Notes: generated by a model from the sequence alone, not told the origin. A DNA stretch of 64,000 nucleotides from Escherichia coli DSM 30083 = JCM 1649 = ATCC 11775 (GCF_003697165.2 NZ_CP033092.2:1922001-1986000); one strand, 5' to 3'; positions 47,697 through 57,796 are shown, counted from the stretch's first letter. Made by a program: numbers and translations.

Positions 47697-47947
47697 AACT
47701 AATCTGGTCTGAGGAATCATGGGATGATTATCTGTACTGGCAGGAAACAGATAAGCGAATTGTTAAAAAGATCAATGAACTTATCAAAGATACCCGCAGA
47801 ACACCATTTGAAGGTAAGGGGAAGCCAGAACCCCTGAAACATAATTTGTCAGGCTTCTGGTCCCGACGCATTATAGAGGAACACCGTCTGGTATACGCGG
47901 TTACTGATGATTCACTGCTCATTGCAGCATGTCGTTATCATTATTGA
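47693..47947 (+). CDS. yoeB: YoeB, ribosome-dependent mRNA endonuclease toxin
   Basis: 84 residues from a GTG start coupled to yefM. RelE-superfamily microbial RNase fold. The catalytic residues known for YoeB are all present: Glu46, Arg65, His83 and C-terminal Tyr84. It cleaves mRNA in the ribosomal A site when YefM is degraded. The toxin therefore looks intact, unlike cbtA further on. Confidence 0.97.
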
Positions 47948-48029
47948 AGAGATTCATTCATAGAATGAATTGTCAGTTTTGATACGCTAGCGTAGCCTTA
48001 TAGATCTAAGGTGTATCAGGAGATAACGG

Positions 48030-48854
48030 ATGAAAAAGGTCGCAATTGTCGGGTTAGGGTGGTTAGGTATGCCGCTGGCGATGTCACTTTCAGCGCGAGG
48101 CTGGCAAGTCACCGGGAGTAAAACCACACAAGATGGTGTCGAAGCGGCCCGAATGAGTGGCATTGATAGCTATCTGCTTCGCATGGAGCCTGAGTTAGTT
48201 TGCGATTCTGACGATCTGGATGCCCTTATGGATGCCGATGCGCTGGTCATTACGCTTCCGGCACGTCGTAGCGGCCCCGGCGATGAGTTCTATTTACAAG
48301 CGGTACAAGAGTTAGTGGATAGCGCGCTGGCTCATCGTATTCCCCGTATTATTTTTACCAGCTCGACGTCTGTCTATGGCGACGCACAAGGCACGGTGAA
48401 AGAAACCACCCCGCGTAATCCGGTAACCAACAGTGGACGAGTATTAGAAGAACTCGAAGACTGGCTGCACAATTTACCCGGAACTTCGGTCGATATTCTG
48501 CGTCTTGCGGGTCTGGTCGGACCGGGACGTCATCCCGGACGTTTCTTTGCCGGAAAAACCGCCCCTGATGGTGAACATGGTGTTAATTTAGTCCATTTAG
48601 AAGATGTTATTGGCGCTATCACTCTGTTGTTACAGGCACCTAAAGGCGGACACATCTATAATATATGTGCGCCAGCTCACCCTGCGCGTAATGTTTTCTA
48701 TCCGCAGATGGCCCGTTTACTGGGACTGGAACCTCCGCAGTTCAGAAATAGTCTGGACAGCGGAAAAGGTAAGATTATTGATGGCAGTCGGATTTGTAAT
48801 GAACTGGGATTTGAATACCAGTATCCCGATCCGCTGGTAATGCCGCTGGAGTAA
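48030..48854 (+). CDS. yeeZ: YeeZ, NAD(P)-binding epimerase/dehydratase-like protein
   Basis: 274 residues. The N-terminal Rossmann motif is VAIVGLGWLGMPLA and TSSTSVYGDAQG contains the SSTSVYG strand of extended SDR proteins, although the usual YxxxK pair is not evident (NPVTNSGRVLEELE at that point), making it an atypical SDR. The substrate is unknown. It lies 45 bases before yeeY, a LysR-type regulator. Confidence 0.92.
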   Translation: MKKVAIVGLGWLGMPLAMSLSARGWQVTGSKTTQDGVEAARMSGIDSYLLRMEPELVCDSDDLDALMDADALVITLPARRSGPGDEFYLQAVQELVDSALAHRIPRIIFTSSTSVYGDAQGTVKETTPRNPVTNSGRVLEELEDWLHNLPGTSVDILRLAGLVGPGRHPGRFFAGKTAPDGEHGVNLVHLEDVIGAITLLLQAPKGGHIYNICAPAHPARNVFYPQMARLLGLEPPQFRNSLDSGKGKIIDGSRICNELGFEYQYPDPLVMPLE

Positions 48855-48899
48855 ACGATCACGCCAGCAGGACGCCGCATGCACTGCAAGGGGGCGTGT

Positions 48900-49829
48900 A
48901 TGAAACCACTGCTGGATGTGTTGATGATCCTCGATGCCTTAGAAAAAGAGGGCAGTTTTGCGGCGGCGTCGGCCAAACTCTACAAGACGCCGTCCGCTCT
49001 GAGTTACACCGTTCACAAGCTGGAAAGCGACCTTAATATTCAATTGCTTGATCGTAGCGGACACCGCGCTAAATTCACCCGCACCGGAAAAATGTTATTA
49101 GAGAAAGGGAGGGAAGTTCTGCATACCGTGCGAGAACTGGAAAAGCAGGCGATCAAACTGCATGAAGGCTGGGAAAACGAGCTGGTGATTGGCATGGACG
49201 ACACCTTCCCTTTTTCTCTGCTTGCGCCACTCATTGAAGCTTTTTATCAACATCATAGCGTGACGCGCCTGAAGTTTATCAATGGCGTACTCGGTGGTTC
49301 CTGGGATGCCCTGACTCAGGGGCGAGCGGATATTATTGTTGGCGCGATGCATGAGCCACCATCTTCCAGTGAGTTTGGTTTCTCGCGGTTGGGCGATCTT
49401 GAACAAGTCTTTGCGGTCGCGCCCCATCATCCGTTAGCCCAGGAAGAAGAACCGTTAAACCGTCGTATCATTAAGCAATATAGGGCGATTGTGGTAGGGG
49501 ATACTGCGCAGGCCGGCGCTTCTACGGCCTCGCAACTTCTCGACGAACAAGAAGCCATTACCGTTTTCGATTTTAAAACCAAGCTGGAGCTGCAAATTAG
49601 CGGCCTCGGCTGCGGCTATTTACCCCGTTATCTGGCGCAACGTTTTCTCGATAGTGGCGCGTTAATCGAGAAGAAAGTGGTCGCCCAAACTCTCTTTGAA
49701 CCTGTCTGGATTGGCTGGAACGAACAGACCGCAGGACTTGCCAGCGCCTGGTGGCGAGACGAGATTTTAGCAAATAGTGCGATCGCCGGTGTTTATGCAA
49801 AATCTGATGACGGAAAATCAGCCATTTAA
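48900..49829 (+). CDS. yeeY: YeeY, LysR-type transcriptional regulator
   Basis: 309 residues from ATG 48900 (MKPLLDVLMIL), with GGGGGCG upstream; the in-frame start at 48879 is less supported. The N-terminal winged helix-turn-helix has the signature GSFAAASAKLYKTPSALSYT, and residues 90-300 form the periplasmic-binding-protein-like effector domain. The ligand is unknown. It is followed by a good terminator, then plaP on the same strand. Confidence 0.93.
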   Translation: MKPLLDVLMILDALEKEGSFAAASAKLYKTPSALSYTVHKLESDLNIQLLDRSGHRAKFTRTGKMLLEKGREVLHTVRELEKQAIKLHEGWENELVIGMDDTFPFSLLAPLIEAFYQHHSVTRLKFINGVLGGSWDALTQGRADIIVGAMHEPPSSSEFGFSRLGDLEQVFAVAPHHPLAQEEEPLNRRIIKQYRAIVVGDTAQAGASTASQLLDEQEAITVFDFKTKLELQISGLGCGYLPRYLAQRFLDSGALIEKKVVAQTLFEPVWIGWNEQTAGLASAWWRDEILANSAIAGVYAKSDDGKSAI

Positions 49830-49915
49830 AGAAAAATTATTATGACAAGCCTCTCATTCTCTTGTCATTTCCCCCCCATTTAGGCACAATGCGCCGCTGT
49901 CAAAAAATGACTAAA

Positions 49916-49948
49916 AACCGACGTTTCATCAGCGTCGGTTATTTTTTG
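49916..49948 (+). terminator. Intrinsic terminator after yeeY
   Basis: AACCGACG pairs with CGTCGGTT and is followed by ATTTTTTG. The rest of the 266-base gap to plaP is AT-rich and presumably carries the plaP promoter, which was not pinned down. Confidence 0.85.
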
Positions 49949-50095
49949 CTTCAAACCAATCATTCATACCAAGAGGCCGGGCTTCGTACCGGATAGATAT
50001 TTACTAAAAATCGACAGTTGTTGTCGCTGAGGAATCCAAAAAAATGGGGCAATTTTTTGCTTACGCGACGGTTATCACCGTAAAGGAGAATGACC

Positions 50096-51454
50096 ATGTC
50101 GCATAACGTTACTCCAAACACCTCTCGCGTGGAATTGCGTAAAACGCTTACGTTAGTTCCGGTTGTAATGATGGGTCTTGCCTATATGCAGCCGATGACG
50201 CTGTTTGATACTTTTGGTATCGTTTCAGGCCTCACGGATGGTCATGTGCCGACAGCCTATGCGTTCGCATTGATTGCGATCCTGTTTACGGCTCTGAGCT
50301 ACGGGAAGCTGGTTCGCCGCTATCCTTCTGCTGGCTCTGCATACACTTACGCCCAGAAATCCATTAGCCCGACCGTCGGCTTTATGGTGGGTTGGTCTTC
50401 TCTGCTCGACTATCTGTTCGCGCCGATGATCAACATTCTGCTGGCGAAAATCTATTTTGAAGCTCTGGTGCCTTCCATTCCATCGTGGATGTTTGTGGTG
50501 GCGCTGGTGGCTTTTATGACCGCCTTTAACCTGCGTAGTCTGAAATCCGTAGCGAACTTCAACACCGTCATCGTGGTGTTGCAGGTAGTGCTGATCGCGG
50601 TAATTCTGGGCATGGTAGTTTACGGAGTATTTGAAGGTGAAGGCGCGGGTACGCTGGCGAGCACTCGTCCGTTCTGGTCTGGCGATGCGCATGTTATCCC
50701 GATGATTACCGGGGCGACAATCCTGTGCTTCTCCTTTACCGGCTTTGACGGCATCAGCAACCTGTCGGAAGAAACCAAAGATGCAGAGCGCGTGATCCCG
50801 CGTGCGATTTTCCTGACCGCGCTGATTGGCGGCATGATCTTCATCTTTGCAACTTACTTCCTGCAGCTGTACTTCCCGGATATCTCTCGCTTTAAAGATC
50901 CGGATGCGTCACAGCCTGAAATCATGCTGTACGTTGCGGGTAAAGCGTTCCAGGTTGGCGCGCTGATCTTCTCCACCATTACCGTACTGGCGTCCGGTAT
51001 GGCGGCGCACGCAGGCGTAGCGCGTCTGATGTACGTAATGGGTCGTGACGGCGTGTTCCCGAAAAGCTTCTTCGGTTATGTACACCCGAAATGGCGTACT
51101 CCGGCGATGAACATCATCCTGGTTGGCGCGATTGCCCTGCTGGCAATCAACTTCGACCTGGTAATGGCTACGGCGCTGATTAACTTTGGTGCGTTGGTGG
51201 CGTTCACCTTCGTTAACCTGTCGGTTATCTCGCAGTTCTGGATCCGTGAGAAGCGTAACAAGACGCTGAAAGATCACTTCCAGTATCTGTTCCTGCCGAT
51301 GTGTGGTGCGCTGACCGTTGGTGCGCTGTGGGTTAACCTGGAAGAAAGCTCAATGGTTCTGGGTCTGATCTGGGCTGCTATCGGTCTGATTTACCTGGCT
51401 TGCGTCACCAAGAGCTTCCGTAACCCGGTTCCGCAGTACGAAGACGTAGCATAA
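50096..51454 (+). CDS. plaP: PlaP (YeeF), putrescine importer
   Basis: 452 residues from ATG 50096; AAAGGAG at 50082-50088 is well spaced for this and too close to the in-frame ATG at 50090. APC-superfamily transporter with 12 hydrophobic segments. The amino acid permease features GSAYTYAQ and FSFTGFDGISNLSEETKD are present. PlaP is a low-affinity putrescine/proton importer linked to swarming and pili-driven motility. The gene is highly expressed-type in codon use and single in its unit, ending in a terminator. Confidence 0.96.
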   Translation: MSHNVTPNTSRVELRKTLTLVPVVMMGLAYMQPMTLFDTFGIVSGLTDGHVPTAYAFALIAILFTALSYGKLVRRYPSAGSAYTYAQKSISPTVGFMVGWSSLLDYLFAPMINILLAKIYFEALVPSIPSWMFVVALVAFMTAFNLRSLKSVANFNTVIVVLQVVLIAVILGMVVYGVFEGEGAGTLASTRPFWSGDAHVIPMITGATILCFSFTGFDGISNLSEETKDAERVIPRAIFLTALIGGMIFIFATYFLQLYFPDISRFKDPDASQPEIMLYVAGKAFQVGALIFSTITVLASGMAAHAGVARLMYVMGRDGVFPKSFFGYVHPKWRTPAMNIILVGAIALLAINFDLVMATALINFGALVAFTFVNLSVISQFWIREKRNKTLKDHFQYLFLPMCGALTVGALWVNLEESSMVLGLIWAAIGLIYLACVTKSFRNPVPQYEDVA

Positions 51455-51472
51455 TCATCTTTTCTAATAATC

Positions 51473-51509
51473 AACCGGAGTCGAATGAATATTTGGCTCC
51501 GGTTTTTTT
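51473..51509 (+). terminator. Intrinsic terminator of plaP
   Basis: AACCGGAG pairs with CTCCGGTT, followed by T6 and A, 19 bases after the plaP stop. Confidence 0.92.
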
Positions 51510-51632
51510 ATTCTTTTTTATCGAAATCCTCATTAATAACCATTTGTTCTAATTTAGAGAATTTGGTTATTGGTCTGCATTCCACCAGTCATGAATAATT
51601 TCCTCATTAACATTCATCTGGTTAATTAATTT

Positions 51633-52691
51633 ATGTTTTCAATGATATTAAGCGGGCTAATTTGTGGTGCTCTGCTGGGATTTGTCATGCAGCGTGGGCG
51701 TTTTTGCCTGACAGGTGGTTTTCGCGATATGTATATCGCGAAAAATAATCGCATGTTTTACGCCTTGCTGATTGCAATTTCGGTACAAAGCGTGGGGGTT
51801 TTTGCGTTAATTCAGGCGGGCCTACTGACTTACGAAGCCGGGGGGTTCCCGTGGCTTGGTACTGTTATAGGTGGGTATCTTTTCGGGCTGGGAATTGTTC
51901 TGGCGGGTGGATGTGCCACCGGGACCTGGTATCGCGCGGGTGAGGGATTGATCGGCAGTTGGATCGCGCTTTTCACTTATATGGTGATGAGTGCGGTGAT
52001 GCGTTCTCCACACGCCAGTGGTTTAAATCAAACCTTGCAGCACTACACTACTGAACATAACTCTATTGCTGATACTTTTAATTTGTCTGTGTGGCCGTTG
52101 GTTGCCGTTTTGCTGGTGATAACGCTCTGGGTGGTGATGAAAGAGTTGAAGAAGCCAAAACTCAAAGTCGCGACCTTACCGCCGCGCCGAACCGGGATCG
52201 CTCATATTCTGTTTGAAAAACGCTGGCATCCCTTTGTCACAGCTGTACTCATCGGTTTGATTGCGCTTTTAGCCTGGCCCCTGAGTGAAGCAACCGGACG
52301 TATGTTTGGGTTAGGCATCACTTCCCCAACGGCCAATATTCTGCAATTTCTGGTCGCGGGTGACGTGAAATACATTAACTGGGGCGTTTTCCTGGTGTTA
52401 GGGATCTTCGTGGGGTCATTTATTGCCGCCAAAGCGAGCCGTGAGTTCCGCGTTCGCGCTGCTGATGCACAAACAACATTACGTAGCGGGTTAGGTGGTG
52501 TACTGATGGGCTTCGGTGCCAGCATTGCAGGTGGTTGCTCTATCGGTAATGGACTGGTCATGACTGCAATGATGACCTGGCAGGGCTGGATTGGCCTTGT
52601 ATTTATGATTCTCGGAGTCTGGACTGCGTCCTGGCTTGTGTATGTTCGACCGCAGCGTAAGGCGCGACTGGCAACTGCTGCGGCAAATTAA
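51633..52691 (+). CDS. yeeE: YeeE (TsuA), thiosulfate uptake membrane protein
   Basis: 352 residues with about 9-10 membrane segments. Sulf_transp (YeeE/YedE) family. Three conserved Cys lie in short loops: Cys25 (GRFCLTGG), Cys94 (GGCATGTW) and a third in GGCSIGNG near residue 290; in the structurally known homologue these relay thiosulfate through the membrane. The next gene encodes its TusA-like partner YeeD, 13 bases downstream. Confidence 0.95.
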   Translation: MFSMILSGLICGALLGFVMQRGRFCLTGGFRDMYIAKNNRMFYALLIAISVQSVGVFALIQAGLLTYEAGGFPWLGTVIGGYLFGLGIVLAGGCATGTWYRAGEGLIGSWIALFTYMVMSAVMRSPHASGLNQTLQHYTTEHNSIADTFNLSVWPLVAVLLVITLWVVMKELKKPKLKVATLPPRRTGIAHILFEKRWHPFVTAVLIGLIALLAWPLSEATGRMFGLGITSPTANILQFLVAGDVKYINWGVFLVLGIFVGSFIAAKASREFRVRAADAQTTLRSGLGGVLMGFGASIAGGCSIGNGLVMTAMMTWQGWIGLVFMILGVWTASWLVYVRPQRKARLATAAAN

Positions 52692-52704
52692 GTAAGGTGT
52701 AAAG

Positions 52705-52932
52705 ATGGCGATTAAAAAGCTGGATGTGGTGACGCAGGTCTGTCCGTTTCCACTCATAGAAGCAAAAGCAGCACTGGCAGAAATGGCCAGCGGCGATGAG
52801 TTGGTAATTGAGTTTGATTGCACCCAGGCAACTGAAGCAATCCCACAGTGGGCGGCAGAAGAAGGACATGCCATCACCGATTATCAGCAGATTGGCGATG
52901 CAGCGTGGAGCATCACCGTTCAAAAAGCCTGA
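52705..52932 (+). CDS. yeeD: YeeD (TsuB), TusA-family sulfur carrier
   Basis: 75 residues. TusA/SirA fold with the conserved CPxP motif (Cys13 in VCPFPLIEAK). It is proposed to process or accept thiosulfate delivered by YeeE (TsuA), which depends on this protein. The site AAGGTG precedes the start. Confidence 0.95.
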   Translation: MAIKKLDVVTQVCPFPLIEAKAALAEMASGDELVIEFDCTQATEAIPQWAAEEGHAITDYQQIGDAAWSITVQKA

Positions 52933-52943
52933 CTCAACATTGT

Positions 52944-52967
52944 CCTCCGCCGTACCAGCGGCGGAGG
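52944..52967. terminator. Bidirectional hairpin between yeeD and sbcB
   Basis: CCTCCGC pairs with GCGGAGG with a 10-base loop, 12 bases after yeeD and 8 bases from the sbcB stop on the opposite strand. T-runs are short, so termination is likely but not strong on sequence. Confidence 0.75.
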
Positions 52968-52974
52968 CTTCAAA

Positions 52975-54402
52975 TTAGACGATCTCTTTCGCGTACTGCC
53001 AAAGCGCTTTTAACAGCGCCACTTTCTCTTTGTCATCGGCATACTGTTGTGCCAGCATCTGCAATTCATCAGCGTAGCCCTGCAAAAACTCTGGCGTGAA
53101 GACCTGGCGGCGGTGCTCAAGCCAGCGTTGCTGCTCGGCATAATCCAGCGTCCCCGGGAAGTTGCGCGCTCGATAATTGAACAACAGTTTTTCAATTCGT
53201 TTATCAACAAAAGTGATATCCAGTGCCGGTAAATTACGCGGCTCGGTTTCCAGCACAATTTTCATTGCTGCACGATCGGCGTCACTGAAAAAGCCATTAT
53301 AAAGCTGTGCATCCACGTTATCTGAAGGCGTAAACGGTTCGGCTTCCGCGAATATCGCCACCACTTTTTCACGCACTTGCGGATTTTCACGCAGAATTTT
53401 TAGGTTATCGAGGCAATGCTGACGATTAATTCCCAGTCGGTCGGCATCTTCCGGGCGTAGCGTATTCGCCTGGGCCAGTACCGGACATTTATTGATATGC
53501 ACCAGCTTAACCGGAACGGCGGCGTTATCGCCAAGATCGGTTTTTGCGGTATATAAACGCTCGCGCAATGTGTCGCTATCCAGTTCCAGTAATGGCGAAA
53601 TGTCTCCTGCCAAATCCACCATAATTACGGCATTGCGATTTTCAGGATGCCACGCCAGCGGTGCCACCCAGCTGGTATTGCCACGCCATGCCCCAAACAT
53701 TCCGGAAACGTGAACCAGGGGTTTCATCTGCGGAACATCAATCAACGCCATCAGTTTGTGTTTATTACGATGGGTAAAGAGATAATCAAACAGGCGTGGC
53801 TGACGCGTTTTTACCAGTTTCGCCATCGCAATAGTGGCGTACACATCAGCCATCGCATCGTGGGCGTTGCTATGTTCAATACCATTCGCTTTGGTTAAAT
53901 GCTCAAGGCGAAAGCTCGGTAGACCGTCATCATTTTCAGGCCAGTTTATTCCTTCCGGGCGCAGGGCATAACAGGCACGCATAACATCCAGTAAATCCCA
54001 GCGCGAGTTATCATGCTGCCAGCTCCAGGCGTAAGGATCGTAGAAATTACGATAAAAAACGTTGCGTGTGACTTCATCGTCGAAACGCACATTGTTGTAG
54101 CCCAGAATACAGGTCTTCGGTACGGTAAAAAGCGAGTGAATACGGGCGGCAAACGCGGCTTCGTTTTCTCCTTTCGCCCGTGCTTCCTGCGGGGTAATAC
54201 CGGTAATTAATACTGCTCCAGGCTGGGGTAAATAGTCATCCGCGGGCTTGCAGTAAAAGACTTCGGGTTCGCCGATGACATTGAATTCGTTATCAGTGCG
54301 AATGGCTGCGAACTGTGCAGGGCGATCTAACGCGGGGTGCGTTCCAAAGGTTTCGTAATCGTGAAACAAAAAGGTAGATTGTTGCTTACCGTCATTCATC
54401 AT
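52975..54402 (-). CDS. sbcB: Exonuclease I (SbcB)
   Basis: 475 residues from ATG 54402 (MMNDGKQQST); an upstream in-frame start at 54450 adds 16 unconserved residues. DnaQ-like (DEDD) 3'-5' exonuclease on single-stranded DNA: Asp15 and Glu17 in HDYETFG, further Asp in the middle, and the His/Asp pair in NAHDAMADV near residues 181-186. The ExoI SH3-like and C-terminal helical domains follow. It acts in mismatch repair and recombination. Confidence 0.98.
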   Translation of the reverse strand: MMNDGKQQSTFLFHDYETFGTHPALDRPAQFAAIRTDNEFNVIGEPEVFYCKPADDYLPQPGAVLITGITPQEARAKGENEAAFAARIHSLFTVPKTCILGYNNVRFDDEVTRNVFYRNFYDPYAWSWQHDNSRWDLLDVMRACYALRPEGINWPENDDGLPSFRLEHLTKANGIEHSNAHDAMADVYATIAMAKLVKTRQPRLFDYLFTHRNKHKLMALIDVPQMKPLVHVSGMFGAWRGNTSWVAPLAWHPENRNAVIMVDLAGDISPLLELDSDTLRERLYTAKTDLGDNAAVPVKLVHINKCPVLAQANTLRPEDADRLGINRQHCLDNLKILRENPQVREKVVAIFAEAEPFTPSDNVDAQLYNGFFSDADRAAMKIVLETEPRNLPALDITFVDKRIEKLLFNYRARNFPGTLDYAEQQRWLEHRRQVFTPEFLQGYADELQMLAQQYADDKEKVALLKALWQYAKEIV

Positions 54403-54604
54403 TAGGTTAAATCCGTTATTTCTGCTGTCTGCCAGAGTATCAAATATCACCGTGCTAATCAGCTTTAGCGCGACAATTTGGCAGCGAGTGGCAACAGATC
54501 ATGTCAGATAAAAATGAGGTAGTAGTCACATTTTCTTGCACTTTATTCCAGCCAGTTCATAAGTATTTCCGTAAAAAGAACAGCTATTTGAAACACCTGA
54601 GGGT

Positions 54605-55777
54605 TTGCTGTTGAAACGCCGTCTTATTATTGCTGCTTCTTTGTTCGTTTTTAATTTATCGTCTGGTTTTGCGGCGGAAAACATTCCTTTTTCACCTCAG
54701 CCTCCAGAGATTCATGCCGGGTCCTGGGTATTGATGGATTACACCACCGGTCAGATTCTCACCGCGGGTAATGAGCATCAACAGCGCAATCCCGCCAGCC
54801 TGACAAAGCTGATGACGGGCTATGTCGTGGATCGTGCTATCGATAGTCATCGCATTACGCCAGACGATATTGTCACCGTGGGGCGCGATGCGTGGGCGAA
54901 AGATAATCCGGTGTTTGTCGGTTCTTCACTGATGTTTCTGAAAGAGGGCGATCGCGTATCGGTACGTGATTTAAGCCGTGGTTTAATTGTGGATTCCGGA
55001 AATGACGCTTGTGTTGCTCTGGCTGACTATATTGCCGGTGGGCAACGGCAGTTTGTTGAAATGATGAACAACTATGCCGAGAAGCTGCATCTCAAGGATA
55101 CGCATTTTGAAACAGTGCATGGTCTGGATGCACCTGGCCAGCATAGCTCGGCTTATGATTTAGCTGTGCTTTCTCGCGCTATCATCCACGGCGAGCCCGA
55201 GTTTTATCATATGTACAGTGAGAAAAGCCTCACCTGGAACGGTATCACTCAGCAAAACCGTAACGGGTTATTGTGGGATAAAACCATGAATGTTGACGGC
55301 CTGAAAACGGGTCATACTTCTGGTGCCGGGTTTAATCTCATTGCTTCGGCTGTGGATGGGCAGCGTCGTCTCATTGCAGTGGTAATGGGGGCTGACAGTG
55401 CAAAAGGTCGTGAGGAAGAGGCAAGAAAATTACTGCGTTGGGGGCAACAAAACTTTACTACGGTGCAAATTTTGCACCGTGGGAAAAAGGTCGGAACGGA
55501 ACGCATCTGGTATGGCGATAAAGAAAATATCGCCCTGGGAACGGAACAAGAGTTCTGGATGGTGCTACCGAAAGCCGAAATTCCACATATCAAAGCCAAA
55601 TATACCCTTGATGGTAAAGAACTCACCGCGCCAATTAGCGCCCATCAGCGGGTAGGGGAAATTGAACTTTATGACCGTGATAAACAGGTGGCGCACTGGC
55701 CGCTGGTTACCCTGGAATCTGTCGGGGAAGGCAGCATGTTTTCCCGGCTGAGTGATTATTTCCACCATAAGGCCTGA
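54605..55777 (+). CDS. dacD: DacD, penicillin-binding protein 6b (D-alanyl-D-alanine carboxypeptidase)
   Basis: 390 residues from a TTG start (TTGCTGTTGAAACG). N-terminal signal peptide (cleavage after GFA near residue 23). SXXK motif is Ser65-Lys68 (SLTK), SXN is Ser131-Asn133 (SGN), and KTG lies near residue 234 (GLKTGHT). The C-terminal beta-rich domain ends in an amphipathic helix for membrane association. It trims peptidoglycan pentapeptides in the periplasm. No ATG start is available nearby, so TTG is accepted. Confidence 0.96.
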   Translation: MLLKRRLIIAASLFVFNLSSGFAAENIPFSPQPPEIHAGSWVLMDYTTGQILTAGNEHQQRNPASLTKLMTGYVVDRAIDSHRITPDDIVTVGRDAWAKDNPVFVGSSLMFLKEGDRVSVRDLSRGLIVDSGNDACVALADYIAGGQRQFVEMMNNYAEKLHLKDTHFETVHGLDAPGQHSSAYDLAVLSRAIIHGEPEFYHMYSEKSLTWNGITQQNRNGLLWDKTMNVDGLKTGHTSGAGFNLIASAVDGQRRLIAVVMGADSAKGREEEARKLLRWGQQNFTTVQILHRGKKVGTERIWYGDKENIALGTEQEFWMVLPKAEIPHIKAKYTLDGKELTAPISAHQRVGEIELYDRDKQVAHWPLVTLESVGEGSMFSRLSDYFHHKA

Positions 55778-55863
55778 CCTTTCTTTTGCAGCAGACTGGC
55801 AGGAGTGCGAGTCTGCTCGCATAATCAACACTCATTCCTTGTGGTTTTAATATTGCAACTATA

Positions 55864-55879
55864 CTGTATATAAAAACAG
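55864..55879 (+). promoter_or_regulatory. LexA (SOS) box of sbmC
   Basis: CTGTATATAAAAACAG fits the CTG-N10-CAG LexA consensus and lies 16 bases before the sbmC start. sbmC is an established SOS-regulated gene. Confidence 0.93.
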
Positions 55880-55895
55880 TATTAGTGGAGGCGTC

Positions 55896-56369
55896 ATGAA
55901 CTACGAGATTAAGCAGGAAGATAAACGTACCGTTGCAGGTTTCCATCTTGTTGGCCCGTGGGAGCAGACGGTAAAGAAAGGTTTTGAGCAGTTGATGATG
56001 TGGATAGATAGCAAAAATATTGTGCCGAAGGAGTGGGTTGCTGTCTATTACGACAATCCGGATGAAACACCCGCCGAAAAATTACGCTGCGACACCGTCG
56101 TGACGGTACCGAATAACTTTACGCTCCCCGAAAACAGTGAGGGCGTCATTCTGACAGAAATTTCAGGTGGTCAGTATGCGGTGGCGGTGGCTCGTGTAGT
56201 CGGTGATGATTTTGCTAAACCCTGGTATCAGTTCTTTAATAGCCTCTTGCAGGACAGTGCCTATGAAATGTTACCAAAGCCCTGCTTCGAGGTTTACTTG
56301 AACAATGGCGCGGAAGATGGGTACTGGGATATCGAAATGTATGTTGCGGTGCAGCCAAAACATCACTAA
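55896..56369 (+). CDS. sbmC: SbmC (GyrI), DNA gyrase inhibitor
   Basis: 157 residues, a GyrI-like/SOUL-type small-molecule binding fold (two duplicated SHS2 modules). It binds gyrase and blocks supercoiling, and protects against microcin B17. The site GGAGGCG precedes the start, and the LexA box is directly upstream. A gap of 197 bases to yeeA contains a GC-rich hairpin (GCCGGGAA ... TTCCCGG). Confidence 0.96.
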   Translation: MNYEIKQEDKRTVAGFHLVGPWEQTVKKGFEQLMMWIDSKNIVPKEWVAVYYDNPDETPAEKLRCDTVVTVPNNFTLPENSEGVILTEISGGQYAVAVARVVGDDFAKPWYQFFNSLLQDSAYEMLPKPCFEVYLNNGAEDGYWDIEMYVAVQPKHH

Positions 56370-56566
56370 TTCATCTCAGGGCGGTGTGTTGACGCGAAGA
56401 CCACTCTTTTTTTGAAAGTGAAAAGAGTAAGATGCGCCTTTCAATTTTTTCGCTCCTGCCGGGAAATTACACTGTTCCCGGTTTGTCCGTCGGATAATTC
56501 AGAGGCGCGCCTTCTGGCCGACAGATGAGTTATGAGCGCTTTTAATCTTCATTACGGAGTTTCTGT

Positions 56567-57625
56567 GTGCGTGCCGATAAGTCATTAAGCCCGTTTGAAA
56601 TCCGGGTATACCGCCATTACCGCATTGTGCATGGTACTCGGGTCGCGCTGGCATTCCTGCTCACTTTTCTCATTATCCGCCTGTTTACTATCCCGGAAAG
56701 CACCTGGCCGCTGGTCACCATGGTGGTGATTATGGGGCCAATCTCGTTCTGGGGGAACGTTGTCCCTCGTGCCTTCGAACGTATTGGCGGTACGGTGTTG
56801 GGTTCGATTTTAGGTCTTATCGCTCTGCAACTGGAGTTAATTTCGTTACCGCTGATGTTAGTCTGGTGCGCGGCGGCGATGTTTCTTTGCGGTTGGCTGG
56901 CGCTGGGCAAGAAACCGTATCAAGGATTATTGATTGGGGTGACGCTGGCAATTGTTGTGGGTTCCCCGACAGGTGAAATTGATACGGCGTTATGGCGAAG
57001 CGGCGATGTGATCCTCGGCTCTTTACTGGCAATGTTGTTTACCGGTATCTGGCCACAACGCGCGTTCATCCACTGGCGCATTCAACTGGCGAAAAGTCTG
57101 ACCGAGTATAATCGGGTCTATCAATCGGCATTCTCACCGAACTTACTCGAACGCCCACGTCTGGAAAGCCATCTACAAAAACTGCTGACCGATGCCGTGA
57201 AAATGCGTGGGCTGATTGCGCCCGCCAGCAAAGAAACCCGTATTCCAAAATCGATATATGAAGGTATCCAGACCATTAATCGCAATCTGGTTTGTATGCT
57301 GGAGTTGCAAATCAATGCATACTGGGCCACGCGCCCCAGCCATTTCGTGTTATTGAACGCGCAAAAACTTCGTGATACCCAGCACATGATGCAGCAAATA
57401 CTGCTGAGCCTTGTTCATGCGCTGTACGAAGGTAATCCGCAGCCGGTTTTTGCCAATACGGAAAAATTGAACGATGCTGTGGAAGAGCTGCGTCAGTTGC
57501 TGAATAACCACCATGACCTGAAGGTTGTGGAAACACCAATCTATGGTTATGTGTGGCTGAACATGGAAACGGCACATCAGCTTGAGTTGCTATCGAGTCT
57601 GATTTGCCGGGCCTTGCGCAAATAA
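56567..57625 (+). CDS. yeeA: YeeA, FUSC-family inner membrane protein
   Basis: 352 residues from a GTG start (GTGCGTGCC) with ACGGAG upstream. The N-terminal half has about six hydrophobic segments (residues 25-165) with the family's VVPRAFERIGGTVLGS motif; the C-terminal half is cytoplasmic helical. It belongs to the aromatic acid exporter/FUSC group (AaeB, YccS relatives); substrate unknown. It stands alone in its transcription unit. Confidence 0.94.
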   Translation: MRADKSLSPFEIRVYRHYRIVHGTRVALAFLLTFLIIRLFTIPESTWPLVTMVVIMGPISFWGNVVPRAFERIGGTVLGSILGLIALQLELISLPLMLVWCAAAMFLCGWLALGKKPYQGLLIGVTLAIVVGSPTGEIDTALWRSGDVILGSLLAMLFTGIWPQRAFIHWRIQLAKSLTEYNRVYQSAFSPNLLERPRLESHLQKLLTDAVKMRGLIAPASKETRIPKSIYEGIQTINRNLVCMLELQINAYWATRPSHFVLLNAQKLRDTQHMMQQILLSLVHALYEGNPQPVFANTEKLNDAVEELRQLLNNHHDLKVVETPIYGYVWLNMETAHQLELLSSLICRALRK

Positions 57626-57796
57626 TTCCTGAACTTCAGAATCATCTTGCTGCTGCTTCGATTCAGCAAGGATAAAGGGTATGATAGTGAAAAGGGATAA
57701 AAGCATTGTCATCTGCGGCAGCTATGAGTAATGTTGGCCCTAACGAATAGCGGTTGCTTAAACGAATCCGACTCTCACATTATCAGGGGTATAAAA

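Noticed and set aside
54403..54450. Upstream start for sbcB
   Set aside because: Adds 16 unconserved residues; MMNDGKQQST at 54402 is the exonuclease I start.
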